Source: Spirochaetaceae bacterium (GTDB lineage Bacteria; Spirochaetota; Spirochaetia; SZUA-6; Fen-1364). Taken from it: 5,557 nucleotides of DNA. A program made the translations under genes and the position numbers. The number at the start of each line of letters is the position of its first letter. Within the stretch, counting starts at the first letter, position 1. The stretch lies in contig PLNO01000356.1 in assembly GCA_003141795.1 (NCBI GenBank), forward strand, positions 428 through 5,984, in the 5' to 3' direction. Shown here piece after piece: positions 1 through 5,391 of the stretch. Below the pieces are notes generated by a model. It was not told the origin of the DNA and made no database searches. It was given only the letters and a program-made list of their open reading frames with translations.

Positions 1-12
1 GAGGATTCTCAT
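1..12 (-). CDS. 5' end of probable DUF5615 PIN-like toxin gene (partial)
   Basis: Only four codons are visible, reading Met-Arg-Ile-Leu, before the window edge. The ATG overlaps the TGA stop of the DUF433 gene as ATGA, a typical translational-coupling junction. Genes following DUF433 genes very often encode DUF5615 PIN-like proteins (VapC45/Mut7-C-like RNase fold), which characteristically begin M-[KR]-[IF]-L followed by an acidic DEN motif. The start and overlap are seen directly; the identity is inferred from neighbour and first residues. The expected role is a ribonuclease toxin neutralised by the DUF433 partner. Confidence 0.55.
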
Positions 13-239
13 GAATTGGAAAGCTGGACTTCGACTTCCTCGGATCGCCAAGCTGCATACGCAAGAGCAGCTTGAATGTCGTCTCGTTCCAGATACGGAT
101 ATTCCCTCAGGATATCTTCATGAGAATGACCAGATGCCAAGAGCCCCACGACGGTGCCAACGGACACCCGTAGGCCCCTGATGCAGGGTTTGCCCCCCAG
201 TACTCGTGGATCTTGTGTAATTCTGTCCAGATGCGGCAT
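9..239 (-). CDS. DUF433 family antitoxin-like protein
   Basis: This 76-residue protein carries the DUF433 core: an N-terminal ITQDP segment, the GGKPCIRGLRVSVGTVV hallmark at residues 15-31, then a helix-turn-helix-like region (about 33-64) ending DDIQAALAYAA. Family members are small VapB45-type proteins thought to bind DNA and to neutralise a DUF5615 PIN-like toxin encoded next to them. The start at 239 is chosen because GGAGGA (245-250) lies 5 nt upstream and because family homology begins at MPHLDR; the frame stays open to about 551 on this strand, but that extension is antisense to the lipoprotein gene. The stop overlaps the following start by 4 nt, so the pair is probably one autoregulated operon. 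Its GC content (30/60 over bases 1-60) is lower than that of the right half of the window, in keeping with a mobile accessory module. Family is certain; antitoxin function is inferred. Confidence 0.85.
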   Translation of the reverse strand: MPHLDRITQDPRVLGGKPCIRGLRVSVGTVVGLLASGHSHEDILREYPYLERDDIQAALAYAAWRSEEVEVQLSNS

Positions 240-244
240 TGGCG

Positions 245-250
245 TCCTCC
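245..250 (-). promoter_or_regulatory. Shine-Dalgarno site for the DUF433 gene
   Basis: The minus strand reads GGAGGA, 5 nt before the ATG at 239. This fixes the start and excludes the longer reading frame running back into the lipoprotein gene. Confidence 0.75.
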
Positions 251-255
251 GCGCA

Positions 256-266
256 CTTATAGTATA
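256..266 (-). promoter_or_regulatory. possible -10 region of the toxin-antitoxin operon
   Basis: The minus strand reads TATACTATAAG in an AT-rich patch about 17-27 nt upstream of the DUF433 start. TATACT or TATAAG could be a -10 box. No good -35 hexamer stands at 16-18 nt, so the call is weak. The doubled TATA unit could also be an autoregulatory operator, which is inference only. Confidence 0.3.
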
Positions 267-324
267 CAAAGACTTGATGCTTACCAGCGACTGTAGAACA
301 CCGGGGCAACCAGTGCAATATTGT

Positions 325-1362
325 CTACTGAAGTTGCTCCATGAGCTCCGCCTGGGACTGCTTCTCCTCCAACAGGAGGTTGTACTCCTCCATGGCTTCT
401 TTCTTCGCGGTTGCATCGGCAACTTCTTTGACCGTCGCAAGGGCGCTGTCGAGGTCTCCGAGGACCTCATACATGATCCCGGCATTAACGCCAGCCGCCG
501 GATTCTTTGACCCCTTCCAGGCATCGACGTATATCCGCAGCGCGTTGTCATAGAACCTGTTCTTCACGAACTCTTCGGCCTTTTTCATTTCCGAGTTGTG
601 TGTCTCATCGTTCATCAGAGTGCGGGAGATCGTTTCTTGATACGGCGCGATCTGTTTCGCTATCTTTCGCAGCATCCTGCCGACCATTCCCCTGAAGGCT
701 TCCTCCTCGGGACCCATGCTTCCACGGTCATTGAATCGTGCCTCATTCTCGTTCGTGCTCTTCATCGACTTCGTGGCCATGATCGCTCCGGTGGTCGTGT
801 TGACCGCACGGTAGGTCAGCCTGAGGGTAAGGGTGCGTTTTACCCAGGGGACGTTCACCTGGCTCTCAGCACCGCTTACAGGATCCTTGATCGTCTCGGC
901 CTTGAAGAATTGATCGGTTTGGCTTGCGAGCGTGGTGATGTCTCCGACGATGATGGCCTGGGCGCCCACCAATTGCCCGATCATGATCGGGTCGGGATTG
1001 CGGTACCCTGAATCGATGACGGCCCGGGAGACTTCGCCAGGATTGACGACCTCGAAATAGTTCGTCCCCGCCAGTGTGTCGACCATCCTCCCGGTCGTGT
1101 ACTGGGCGATCCTTTCCGCAAGGATGGACGGCCTCATGGTCTGGATATTCAATGCCCTGGCCATTGCGTGCGCCCACAACTCCTCATACGTCAGCACCCC
1201 GTTGTTCTCAGGAGGGACGCCGAAATCCATGACGGCTACCTTCTTGGCCCCTGCCATGTTCACCTCGGCGGGTCGTGTGACATCCATCTCTATCGTTGTC
1301 GCGCAACCGACAAGGAACGAAAGCGCGGCCAAACAGCCCAACAGCTTCACGAGTCTGTACAT
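325..1362 (-). CDS. CsgG-like lipoprotein with TPR-like C-terminus
   Basis: A 345-residue predicted lipoprotein. Residues 1-20 form a signal peptide (basic n-region, hydrophobic core) ending in the lipobox LVGC, with lipidation at Cys20; Ala at +2 gives no inner-membrane retention signal, so outer-membrane placement is likely. Residues about 38-250 resemble the CsgG/HfaB fold: AKKVAVMDFG (39-48), a long helix LAERIAQYTTGRMVDTL, NYFEVVNPGEV, then GQLVGAQAIIVGDIT (129-143) and beta strands carrying RTLTLRLTYRAVNTTTGAI. Residues about 258-340 are helical and TPR-like (AEEFVKNRFYDNALRIY, GIMYEVLGDLDSALATV). Whether it makes a pore like CsgG or is a periplasmic accessory lipoprotein cannot be decided here; no curli genes are adjacent. 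The ATG at 1362 is chosen because GGAGGA stands 4 nt upstream; the in-frame TTG at 1374 would overlap that site. Its start diverges from the SWIM gene. Confidence 0.8.
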   Translation of the reverse strand: MYRLVKLLGCLAALSFLVGCATTIEMDVTRPAEVNMAGAKKVAVMDFGVPPENNGVLTYEELWAHAMARALNIQTMRPSILAERIAQYTTGRMVDTLAGTNYFEVVNPGEVSRAVIDSGYRNPDPIMIGQLVGAQAIIVGDITTLASQTDQFFKAETIKDPVSGAESQVNVPWVKRTLTLRLTYRAVNTTTGAIMATKSMKSTNENEARFNDRGSMGPEEEAFRGMVGRMLRKIAKQIAPYQETISRTLMNDETHNSEMKKAEEFVKNRFYDNALRIYVDAWKGSKNPAAGVNAGIMYEVLGDLDSALATVKEVADATAKKEAMEEYNLLLEEKQSQAELMEQLQ

Positions 1363-1366
1363 TAAG

Positions 1367-1372
1367 TCCTCC
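1367..1372 (-). promoter_or_regulatory. Shine-Dalgarno site for the CsgG-like lipoprotein
   Basis: The minus strand reads GGAGGA followed by CTTA and the ATG at 1362. It decides the start against the TTG at 1374, which lies just upstream of this site. Confidence 0.8.
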
Positions 1373-1388
1373 AAGTGTTTTCAGCCAC

Positions 1389-1417
1389 ATCTTGTATGCG
1401 TACGTACTTCGCGTCAA
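1389..1417 (-). promoter_or_regulatory. putative promoter of the CsgG-like lipoprotein gene
   Basis: On the minus strand TTGACG (1417-1412) matches five of six bases of the -35 consensus. A -10 could be TACAAG (1396-1391, 15-nt spacer) or CAAGAT (1394-1389, 17-nt spacer); both are weak. The resulting leader would be roughly 20-25 nt and include the Shine-Dalgarno site. The perfect 8-bp palindrome GTACGTAC (1400-1407) lies in the spacer. Confidence 0.4.
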
Positions 1418-1446
1418 GCCTGGTGGGAATCATCATTCCGCGGGCA

Positions 1447-1476
1447 TTGCCGAAGGCTGTGTCCCACCGCTATGAT
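1447..1476 (+). promoter_or_regulatory. putative sigma70-type promoter for the SWIM gene, predicting a leaderless mRNA
   Basis: TTGCCG (1447-1452, four of six -35 bases) is followed by an 18-nt spacer and TATGAT (1471-1476, five of six -10 bases). Transcription would begin near 1483, only 2-3 nt before the ATG at 1486, so the message would be essentially leaderless. This agrees with the absence of any Shine-Dalgarno sequence before that ATG. Confidence 0.5.
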
Positions 1477-1485
1477 CCTTGCGCG

Positions 1486-2247
1486 ATGGCGTTCAAAGAC
1501 GATAGATGGCGGCCCTATGTGCCCGTTGCGGAGAGACGCCGCATGGCTGCCGCTGAGACGAAGCGCATGCGCGCCAAGGGTGAGCAGGTCCAACCCGTCA
1601 CCCTCAAGGGAAAGGCCATTGCGAGCACATTCTGGGGCAAGGCATGGTGCAAGCACCTGGAGAGCTACAGCGATTTCGAAAACCGGCTTCCCCGGGGCCG
1701 CACGTACGTCCGCAACGGCTCGGTGCAGCACCTTTCGATCTCCAGGGGCACAATCCACGCCGTTGTCAGCGGCTCTGAGCTCTACAATGTGGACATCGTC
1801 ATCACCCCGCTGTCACGTCCCGCGTGGGACCGCATCAAGAAGCAGTGCACGGGCCGGATCGGTTCGCTCCTGGACCTCCTTGCCGGCCGGATTTCCGACG
1901 GCGTGATGGAGGTGGTGACGGATCGCACGCACGGCATTTTCCCCAAACCCCGGGAAATCAGCATGAGCTGCTCCTGTCCGGATTGGGCGGTGATGTGCAA
2001 GCACGTTGCAGCGGTGCTGTACGGCGTCGGCGCCCGGTTGGATGAAAGCCCTGACCTCCTCTTCGTCCTGCGGGGCGTGGACCAGGAGGAACTGATCGAG
2101 GAAAAAGCAGAGGCTGCCGTTGAAACCGCCCTCGGCAAAGGGAAGCGACGCCGGCTTGCAGAGGCCGATCTTGCCGACGTGTTCGGGGTCGACATCGAGC
2201 TGCCGGGGAAGAAGCCGCGCGCGAAGAGGAAGAACGCCAAGAAATAA
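1486..2247 (+). CDS. SWIM zinc-finger domain protein
   Basis: A 253-residue protein with the zinc-binding SWIM signature C-x-C-x6-C-x-H: Cys162, Cys164, Cys171 and His173. It belongs to a conserved bacterial and archaeal SWIM family, recognised by WRPYVPVAERRR (8-19), TFWGKAWCKHLESYSDFENR (48-67), LPRGRTYVRNGSV (68-80), VSGSELYNV (94-102) and CKHVAAVLYGVGARLDESP (171-189). SWIM domains are thought to bind DNA or protein; this family often sits beside an SNF2/SWI2 helicase gene, but none is adjacent here. The tail from about 207 is basic and low-complexity (KGKRRR, GKKPRAKRKNAKK), suiting nucleic-acid contact. The ATG at 1486 is chosen because family homology starts there, although it lacks a Shine-Dalgarno sequence; the frame is open back to 1375 and a GTG at 1459 is a less likely alternative. 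Cytoplasmic; exact function unknown. Confidence 0.88.
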   Translation: MAFKDDRWRPYVPVAERRRMAAAETKRMRAKGEQVQPVTLKGKAIASTFWGKAWCKHLESYSDFENRLPRGRTYVRNGSVQHLSISRGTIHAVVSGSELYNVDIVITPLSRPAWDRIKKQCTGRIGSLLDLLAGRISDGVMEVVTDRTHGIFPKPREISMSCSCPDWAVMCKHVAAVLYGVGARLDESPDLLFVLRGVDQEELIEEKAEAAVETALGKGKRRRLAEADLADVFGVDIELPGKKPRAKRKNAKK

Positions 2248-2280
2248 AACATCCCGTTCATCCGATTTCATGGTGCGTTC

Positions 2281-3627
2281 ATGGACAGCTCGTGCGGTCC
2301 TGACGATTATCAACATACAAGCACAACCGTCAAACTGCAAAAAAGACTCGCCCCTGCCGTCACGCTCATTGGACTTTTCCTCGCCTCATGCGCGAGCTCT
2401 CCCAAGGATGCGCTCCTCGTCCCGTCCCGGGAGACGCACGGTTACCTCTCGCTCCTCTCCCCTGCCGTGATAGGCCTGTTCATGCAGATGGATACGCTGG
2501 ACAGCGTCGGATATACCGCGTGGCGAAAGGCCCGGCTGGAGGATCTCGTCGAAGTCATCCGTGTGCCCGTCGATTTCACCGCGCACCTTCCCGAAGGGGG
2601 GACCGAACGTCAGTCGGGTGTCATCTACCTCCCCGCGCTCCGCCAGGGAACACCCAGGGCCGTCACCTGGGTGGTGTTCCTCAAGGGGTCGGAGTTCCTG
2701 AGAGACGCCGTGCCCTCGCGCGGGAAGGCCGTGGAGACCCCCCTGATGGAGCTCCTTGCCGGCATGGGCTTCGCGGTATGGGCCCCGGACTACGCCGGCA
2801 TGGGGAACGGAGCGGGCGTCCAGGAATACGGAGTGCCTGCGTCCCTTGCAGCTTCAGCGCTCGACGGCCTTGCCGCGGCCCGCACATGGCTCTCCGGCGC
2901 CGGGGCACGCGGTGAGGAGAAGTCCTCTGAAACCGGCCGCTACGCGATCATCGGGTATTCCGAAGGGGGAGTCGCTGCCCTTGCGGCGCTGCAAGCTGCA
3001 ACGCGCGGCCTGATCCCCGTTCCCGGGCTCACGCTCATGGCGGCGTACCCCATGGCAGCGCTTCTCAACCTCTGCACCGGCCCCGACATGGGTCCGGAAT
3101 ATGAGATATTCTTCGCCATCGGGTGGGCGCGCGCCTATCCCGCCAAAGTCAGGCTCCAGGACATCCTTCTCCCCCGGATCATCGAGAAGGTCGTCCCGTT
3201 GTTCGACGGGAAGCATTCAGGGGACGATATCAACAACGCCATTGCGTTCACGGTGGGCAAACCGCTGGCGGACGTCCAGGCCGGCGACATCTACACGCCG
3301 GAGTACCTCCAGGCTCTTGCCCGCAACCCGGGCTCCGTCCCGTACTACCAGGTCCGCATTGCGCACGCGCTGGACCGCTGGATGCCGCCCGTCGAGATTC
3401 CGATCGTGCTTGCAGCGACACCCGAGGACACAGTGATCTCGTTCTCCCAGATCGAGGATTACTACGATCGGGTCAAGGAGCATGACCCCGCTACTGACAT
3501 CACGCTCATCCGGCTTGCCGCCGGAACGCACGCGCTGGGCGCCGTGGAGGGTTTCCTCTACGCGATCCGTGACCTCGACCGTCGGGAAGCTGGGTGCCGG
3601 CCGGACCAGGTGGACTCCCTCCGTTGA
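2281..3627 (+). CDS. alpha/beta-hydrolase lipoprotein (secretory lipase/esterase-like)
   Basis: A 448-residue alpha/beta-hydrolase with a lipoprotein signal: KLQKR, a hydrophobic stretch (23-34), and lipobox LASC with Cys37 (+2 Ala). The nucleophile elbow is GYSEGG (225-230) with Ser227. PDYAGMGNG (169-177), as in secretory lipases and related peptidase-like hydrolases, precedes it. The likely acid is Asp383 in ATPEDTVI (379-386) and the base His417 in AAGTHALG (413-420). Residues about 262-360 probably form a helical cap over the active site. Substrate is unknown; an ester or lipid outside the cytoplasm is a fair guess. The N-terminus is odd: about 17 polar residues precede the basic n-region, no Shine-Dalgarno sequence is present, and ATG 2281 is the only ATG/GTG/TTG start available before the signal peptide in this frame. 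A CTG at 2335 would give a more normal signal peptide. It starts 33 nt after the SWIM gene, so the two may be cotranscribed. Confidence 0.8.
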   Translation: MDSSCGPDDYQHTSTTVKLQKRLAPAVTLIGLFLASCASSPKDALLVPSRETHGYLSLLSPAVIGLFMQMDTLDSVGYTAWRKARLEDLVEVIRVPVDFTAHLPEGGTERQSGVIYLPALRQGTPRAVTWVVFLKGSEFLRDAVPSRGKAVETPLMELLAGMGFAVWAPDYAGMGNGAGVQEYGVPASLAASALDGLAAARTWLSGAGARGEEKSSETGRYAIIGYSEGGVAALAALQAATRGLIPVPGLTLMAAYPMAALLNLCTGPDMGPEYEIFFAIGWARAYPAKVRLQDILLPRIIEKVVPLFDGKHSGDDINNAIAFTVGKPLADVQAGDIYTPEYLQALARNPGSVPYYQVRIAHALDRWMPPVEIPIVLAATPEDTVISFSQIEDYYDRVKEHDPATDITLIRLAAGTHALGAVEGFLYAIRDLDRREAGCRPDQVDSLR

Positions 3628-3652
3628 CAGCCGGCACGCCGGCCTCTAGTAT
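3624..3652 (+). promoter_or_regulatory. putative sigma70-type promoter for argH, predicting a leaderless mRNA
   Basis: TTGACA (3624-3629) is a perfect -35 hexamer and overlaps the TGA stop of the hydrolase gene. A 17-nt spacer leads to TAGTAT (3647-3652; four of six -10 bases, keeping the key TA...AT). Transcription would start about 3659, 2 nt before the argH ATG at 3661. No Shine-Dalgarno sequence is present. The arrangement matches that of the SWIM gene. Confidence 0.55.
3630..3643. repeat. perfect GC-only inverted repeat inside the argH promoter spacer
   Basis: GCCGGC-AC-GCCGGC can fold to a 5-bp stem with a CACG tetraloop. It fills the spacer of the proposed argH promoter and lies just past the hydrolase stop. 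In readthrough RNA it could act as a hairpin at the hydrolase 3' end, but no U-tract follows, so it is not a standard intrinsic terminator. It could also be a protein-binding site; neither role is shown. Confidence 0.4.
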
Positions 3653-3660
3653 TGCCCGCA

Positions 3661-5052
3661 ATGGCAAAGATCTGGGAAAAAACCTACACCCTGGATTCGC
3701 TCATGGAGGCGTTCACCGTCGGGGACGACCCCGTGCTGGACGCGCGCCTGGTGAACGCCGACTGCGTTGCGAGCATCGCCCACGCGCAGATGCTTGAGAG
3801 CATCGGGGTCCTCTCCGCGGCTGACCTCGCCTCCTTGAAGAGGGAGCTGACGAAAATAATCGACCTCAACGGCAGGGGTCAGTTCGCGATCCTCCGCTCG
3901 GACGAGGACGTGCACACGGCGATAGAAAACCGTCTGGTGAAAGAGATCGGGGACGCGGGCAAGCGCATCCACACGGGTAGGTCCCGCAACGACCAGGTCC
4001 TGGCCGCGCTGCGGCTGTGGAGCCGCGGCTTCCTCTTCTCCTTCCAGAAGGCTTCACTCAGCCTCGTGTCCCGTCTTCTGGACTTTGCGGAGAAGCATGA
4101 GAAAGTGCCGATGCCGGGCAGGACGCATACGCAGATCGCCATGCCCTCGTCGGTGGGACTATGGGCAGCGGCGTTTGCAGAAGAGCTTCTGGACGATGTC
4201 TCCCTGGCCCGGGAGGCTTTCTCTTTGATGGATTGCTGCCCGTTGGGCTCCGCGGCAAGCTACGGCGTTCCTATTCCGTCCAACCGGGAGATGATTGCGG
4301 AATCGCTCGGCTTTGCCCGGGTCCAGAACAACGTCCTCTACGCGAACAACAGCCGGGGCAAGCTCGAGTCGATTGCCCTGGAGGCCGTTGAGCACACCTG
4401 CCTGACCCTGTCCAAGATGGCGCAGGACCTCATCCTCTTTTCCCTCCCGGAGTTCGGCTACTTCAGCCTGCCTGCGGAGCTCTGCACGGGGTCAAGCATC
4501 ATGCCGCAGAAGAAGAACCCCGACGGCCTGGAGCTCATCCGTGCAAAGAGCGGCTCTGTTTCCGCCGATGTCGTCGCCCTGAAGACGATCATCCGGGCGC
4601 TCCCCACCGGGTACAACAGGGACTTCCAGGAGACCAAGGGCCCCTACTTCCGAGGCTGCGAGGCGGGGCTGGGCTGCGTGCAGATCATGGATCTCACCGT
4701 CGAAAAGTTGACGGTGAACGCTGAGAGGCTGAAAGCGGCGTTCACTCCCGAGATATTTGCCACGGACAAGGCTCTGGAGCTCGTGGCCCAGGGCGTGCCC
4801 TTCAGGGATGCCTATCGTGACGTGGGCAGGCACTTGGAGGAGCTGTCAGCGCGCGACCCCACCGCGGCTATCGCCCTGAAGACGTCCACCGGCTCCACGG
4901 GGAACCTCCGGCTCGACGTCCCGCGGGAAGCGCTTGCCCGCAACGTGCAGCGCGTGCGGTCGGAAGAGAAAGAGAAGCGCGCACGTATTTCCAGGTTGGC
5001 AGGGAAAGACGTCGAGCTCTTCCGTGACTCACTCGAAAAGGATTCGCCCTGA
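3661..5052 (+). CDS. argH: argininosuccinate lyase
   Basis: A full-length 463-residue argininosuccinate lyase, which cleaves argininosuccinate to arginine and fumarate in the last step of arginine synthesis; cytoplasmic homotetramer of the fumarase/aspartase superfamily. Visible motifs: FTVGDD near the start, EDVHTAIENRL (82-92), HTGRSRNDQV (104-113), GRTHTQIAMPSS with the conserved His156, GSAASYGVPIP (196-206), LYANNSRGK (226-234), and the superfamily signature GSSIMPQKKN (277-286) on the mobile loop with the catalytic-serine pair 278/279. GYNRDFQETKGP (317-328) takes the place of the more common AYNRD-QED version, marking a divergent subfamily that I recall from spirochaete-like genomes. 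ATG 3661 is chosen over an in-frame TTG at 3652 because the family begins M-x-K-[LI]-W and the TTG overlaps the -10 box. No other arginine genes are adjacent. The 3' end overlaps the convergent DUF4097 gene. Confidence 0.95.
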   Translation: MAKIWEKTYTLDSLMEAFTVGDDPVLDARLVNADCVASIAHAQMLESIGVLSAADLASLKRELTKIIDLNGRGQFAILRSDEDVHTAIENRLVKEIGDAGKRIHTGRSRNDQVLAALRLWSRGFLFSFQKASLSLVSRLLDFAEKHEKVPMPGRTHTQIAMPSSVGLWAAAFAEELLDDVSLAREAFSLMDCCPLGSAASYGVPIPSNREMIAESLGFARVQNNVLYANNSRGKLESIALEAVEHTCLTLSKMAQDLILFSLPEFGYFSLPAELCTGSSIMPQKKNPDGLELIRAKSGSVSADVVALKTIIRALPTGYNRDFQETKGPYFRGCEAGLGCVQIMDLTVEKLTVNAERLKAAFTPEIFATDKALELVAQGVPFRDAYRDVGRHLEELSARDPTAAIALKTSTGSTGNLRLDVPREALARNVQRVRSEEKEKRARISRLAGKDVELFRDSLEKDSP

Positions 5053-5385
5053 CACCGTGTGGCCTCTGACCGAGGTCTCCCCGAAACCCATGTGAAGGCC
5101 CCGGTGTGTGCGGATCGTCCCCACGCCGATGCTCCCTGAAACCGAGGAGAGGTCGAATCGCAGCTCATCCAGCGGTGAATCCAGGCGCATCACCACGTCC
5201 CCCGAAACGGTGGAGAACACCGAGTCCGAGGTCAGCTTGACGTGCGTGCCCTTGATGCGCCCCGAGACTGACCGGACGTCGAGCCTGCCTTCCACCTCAT
5301 CGAGGCTCAGCCTGCCGGAAACTGTTTGCACGCCCAAAGTACCGCTGAAATCGTGGACGCTGAGCTCTCCGGAGACCGTGCTCGC
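5029..5385 (-). CDS. DUF4097-type repeat protein, 5' end missing
   Basis: The C-terminal part of a DUF4097 (putative adhesin-like) protein. Six VSG-type units occur: TVSGEL, TVSGRL, SVSGRI, TVSGDV, SVSGSI and TVSGRI, at spacings of 18, 18, 20, 22 and 29 residues, as expected for a right-handed beta-helix with one rung per unit. The stop at 5029-5031 lies inside argH, giving a 24-bp tail-to-tail overlap. Homology continues past a TTG at 5337 (GELSVHDFSGTLGVQ), so that TTG is not a true start. Upstream of about 5380 the residues stop looking like the family (STSDCRCAP when read 3' to 5') and the frame closes at 5422-5424. The signal peptide and N-terminal half are therefore absent. Family proteins are surface or periplasmic and of unknown function; some accompany PspC or anti-sigma genes. 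Confidence 0.75.
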   Translation of the reverse strand, partial: ASTVSGELSVHDFSGTLGVQTVSGRLSLDEVEGRLDVRSVSGRIKGTHVKLTSDSVFSTVSGDVVMRLDSPLDELRFDLSSVSGSIGVGTIRTHRGLHMGFGETSVRGHTVSGRILFE

Positions 5386-5391
5386 CGTGCT
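5376..5391. other. junction where a DUF4097 gene meets an internal RecB fragment
   Basis: To the left, the minus strand encodes DUF4097 repeats; to the right, the plus strand encodes RecB. Neither gene has its 5' part. CCGTGCT is present twice (5376-5382 and 5385-5391), a short direct repeat at the join. The position is judged from where each protein stops resembling its family and could be off by about 15 bp. Confidence 0.65.

Noticed and set aside
302..324. Possible terminator hairpin (minus strand CACTGG...CCGGTG) after the lipoprotein gene
   Set aside because: The stem is about six pairs with a G-T pair and no U-tract follows, so it is too weak to call.
154..510. Plus-strand open frame of 118 residues
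   Set aside because: It is antisense to parts of the DUF433 and lipoprotein genes, with no domain or ribosome-binding site.
240..551. Longer form of the DUF433 gene reaching back to 551 (180 residues)
   Set aside because: The extra 104 residues are antisense to the lipoprotein gene, look like shifted-frame sequence rich in Arg/Ser, and ignore the clear GGAGGA site before the ATG at 239.
1363..1374. TTG start for the CsgG-like lipoprotein at 1374
   Set aside because: The Shine-Dalgarno sequence for the ATG at 1362 lies immediately downstream of that TTG, so starting there would place the site inside the coding region.
1076..1906. Plus-strand open frame of 276 residues
   Set aside because: It spans the antisense of the lipoprotein gene, the divergent promoter region and an out-of-frame part of the SWIM gene; it is rich in Arg/Ser/Ala and has no recognisable domain.
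2854..3531. Minus-strand open frames opposite the hydrolase gene
   Set aside because: These are long only because the GC-rich hydrolase codons leave few stops in antisense; composition is Arg/Gly-heavy and no motif is visible.
3652..3660. TTG start for argH at 3652
   Set aside because: No ribosome-binding site precedes it, it overlaps the probable -10 box, and the family starts at the MAKIW motif encoded from 3661.
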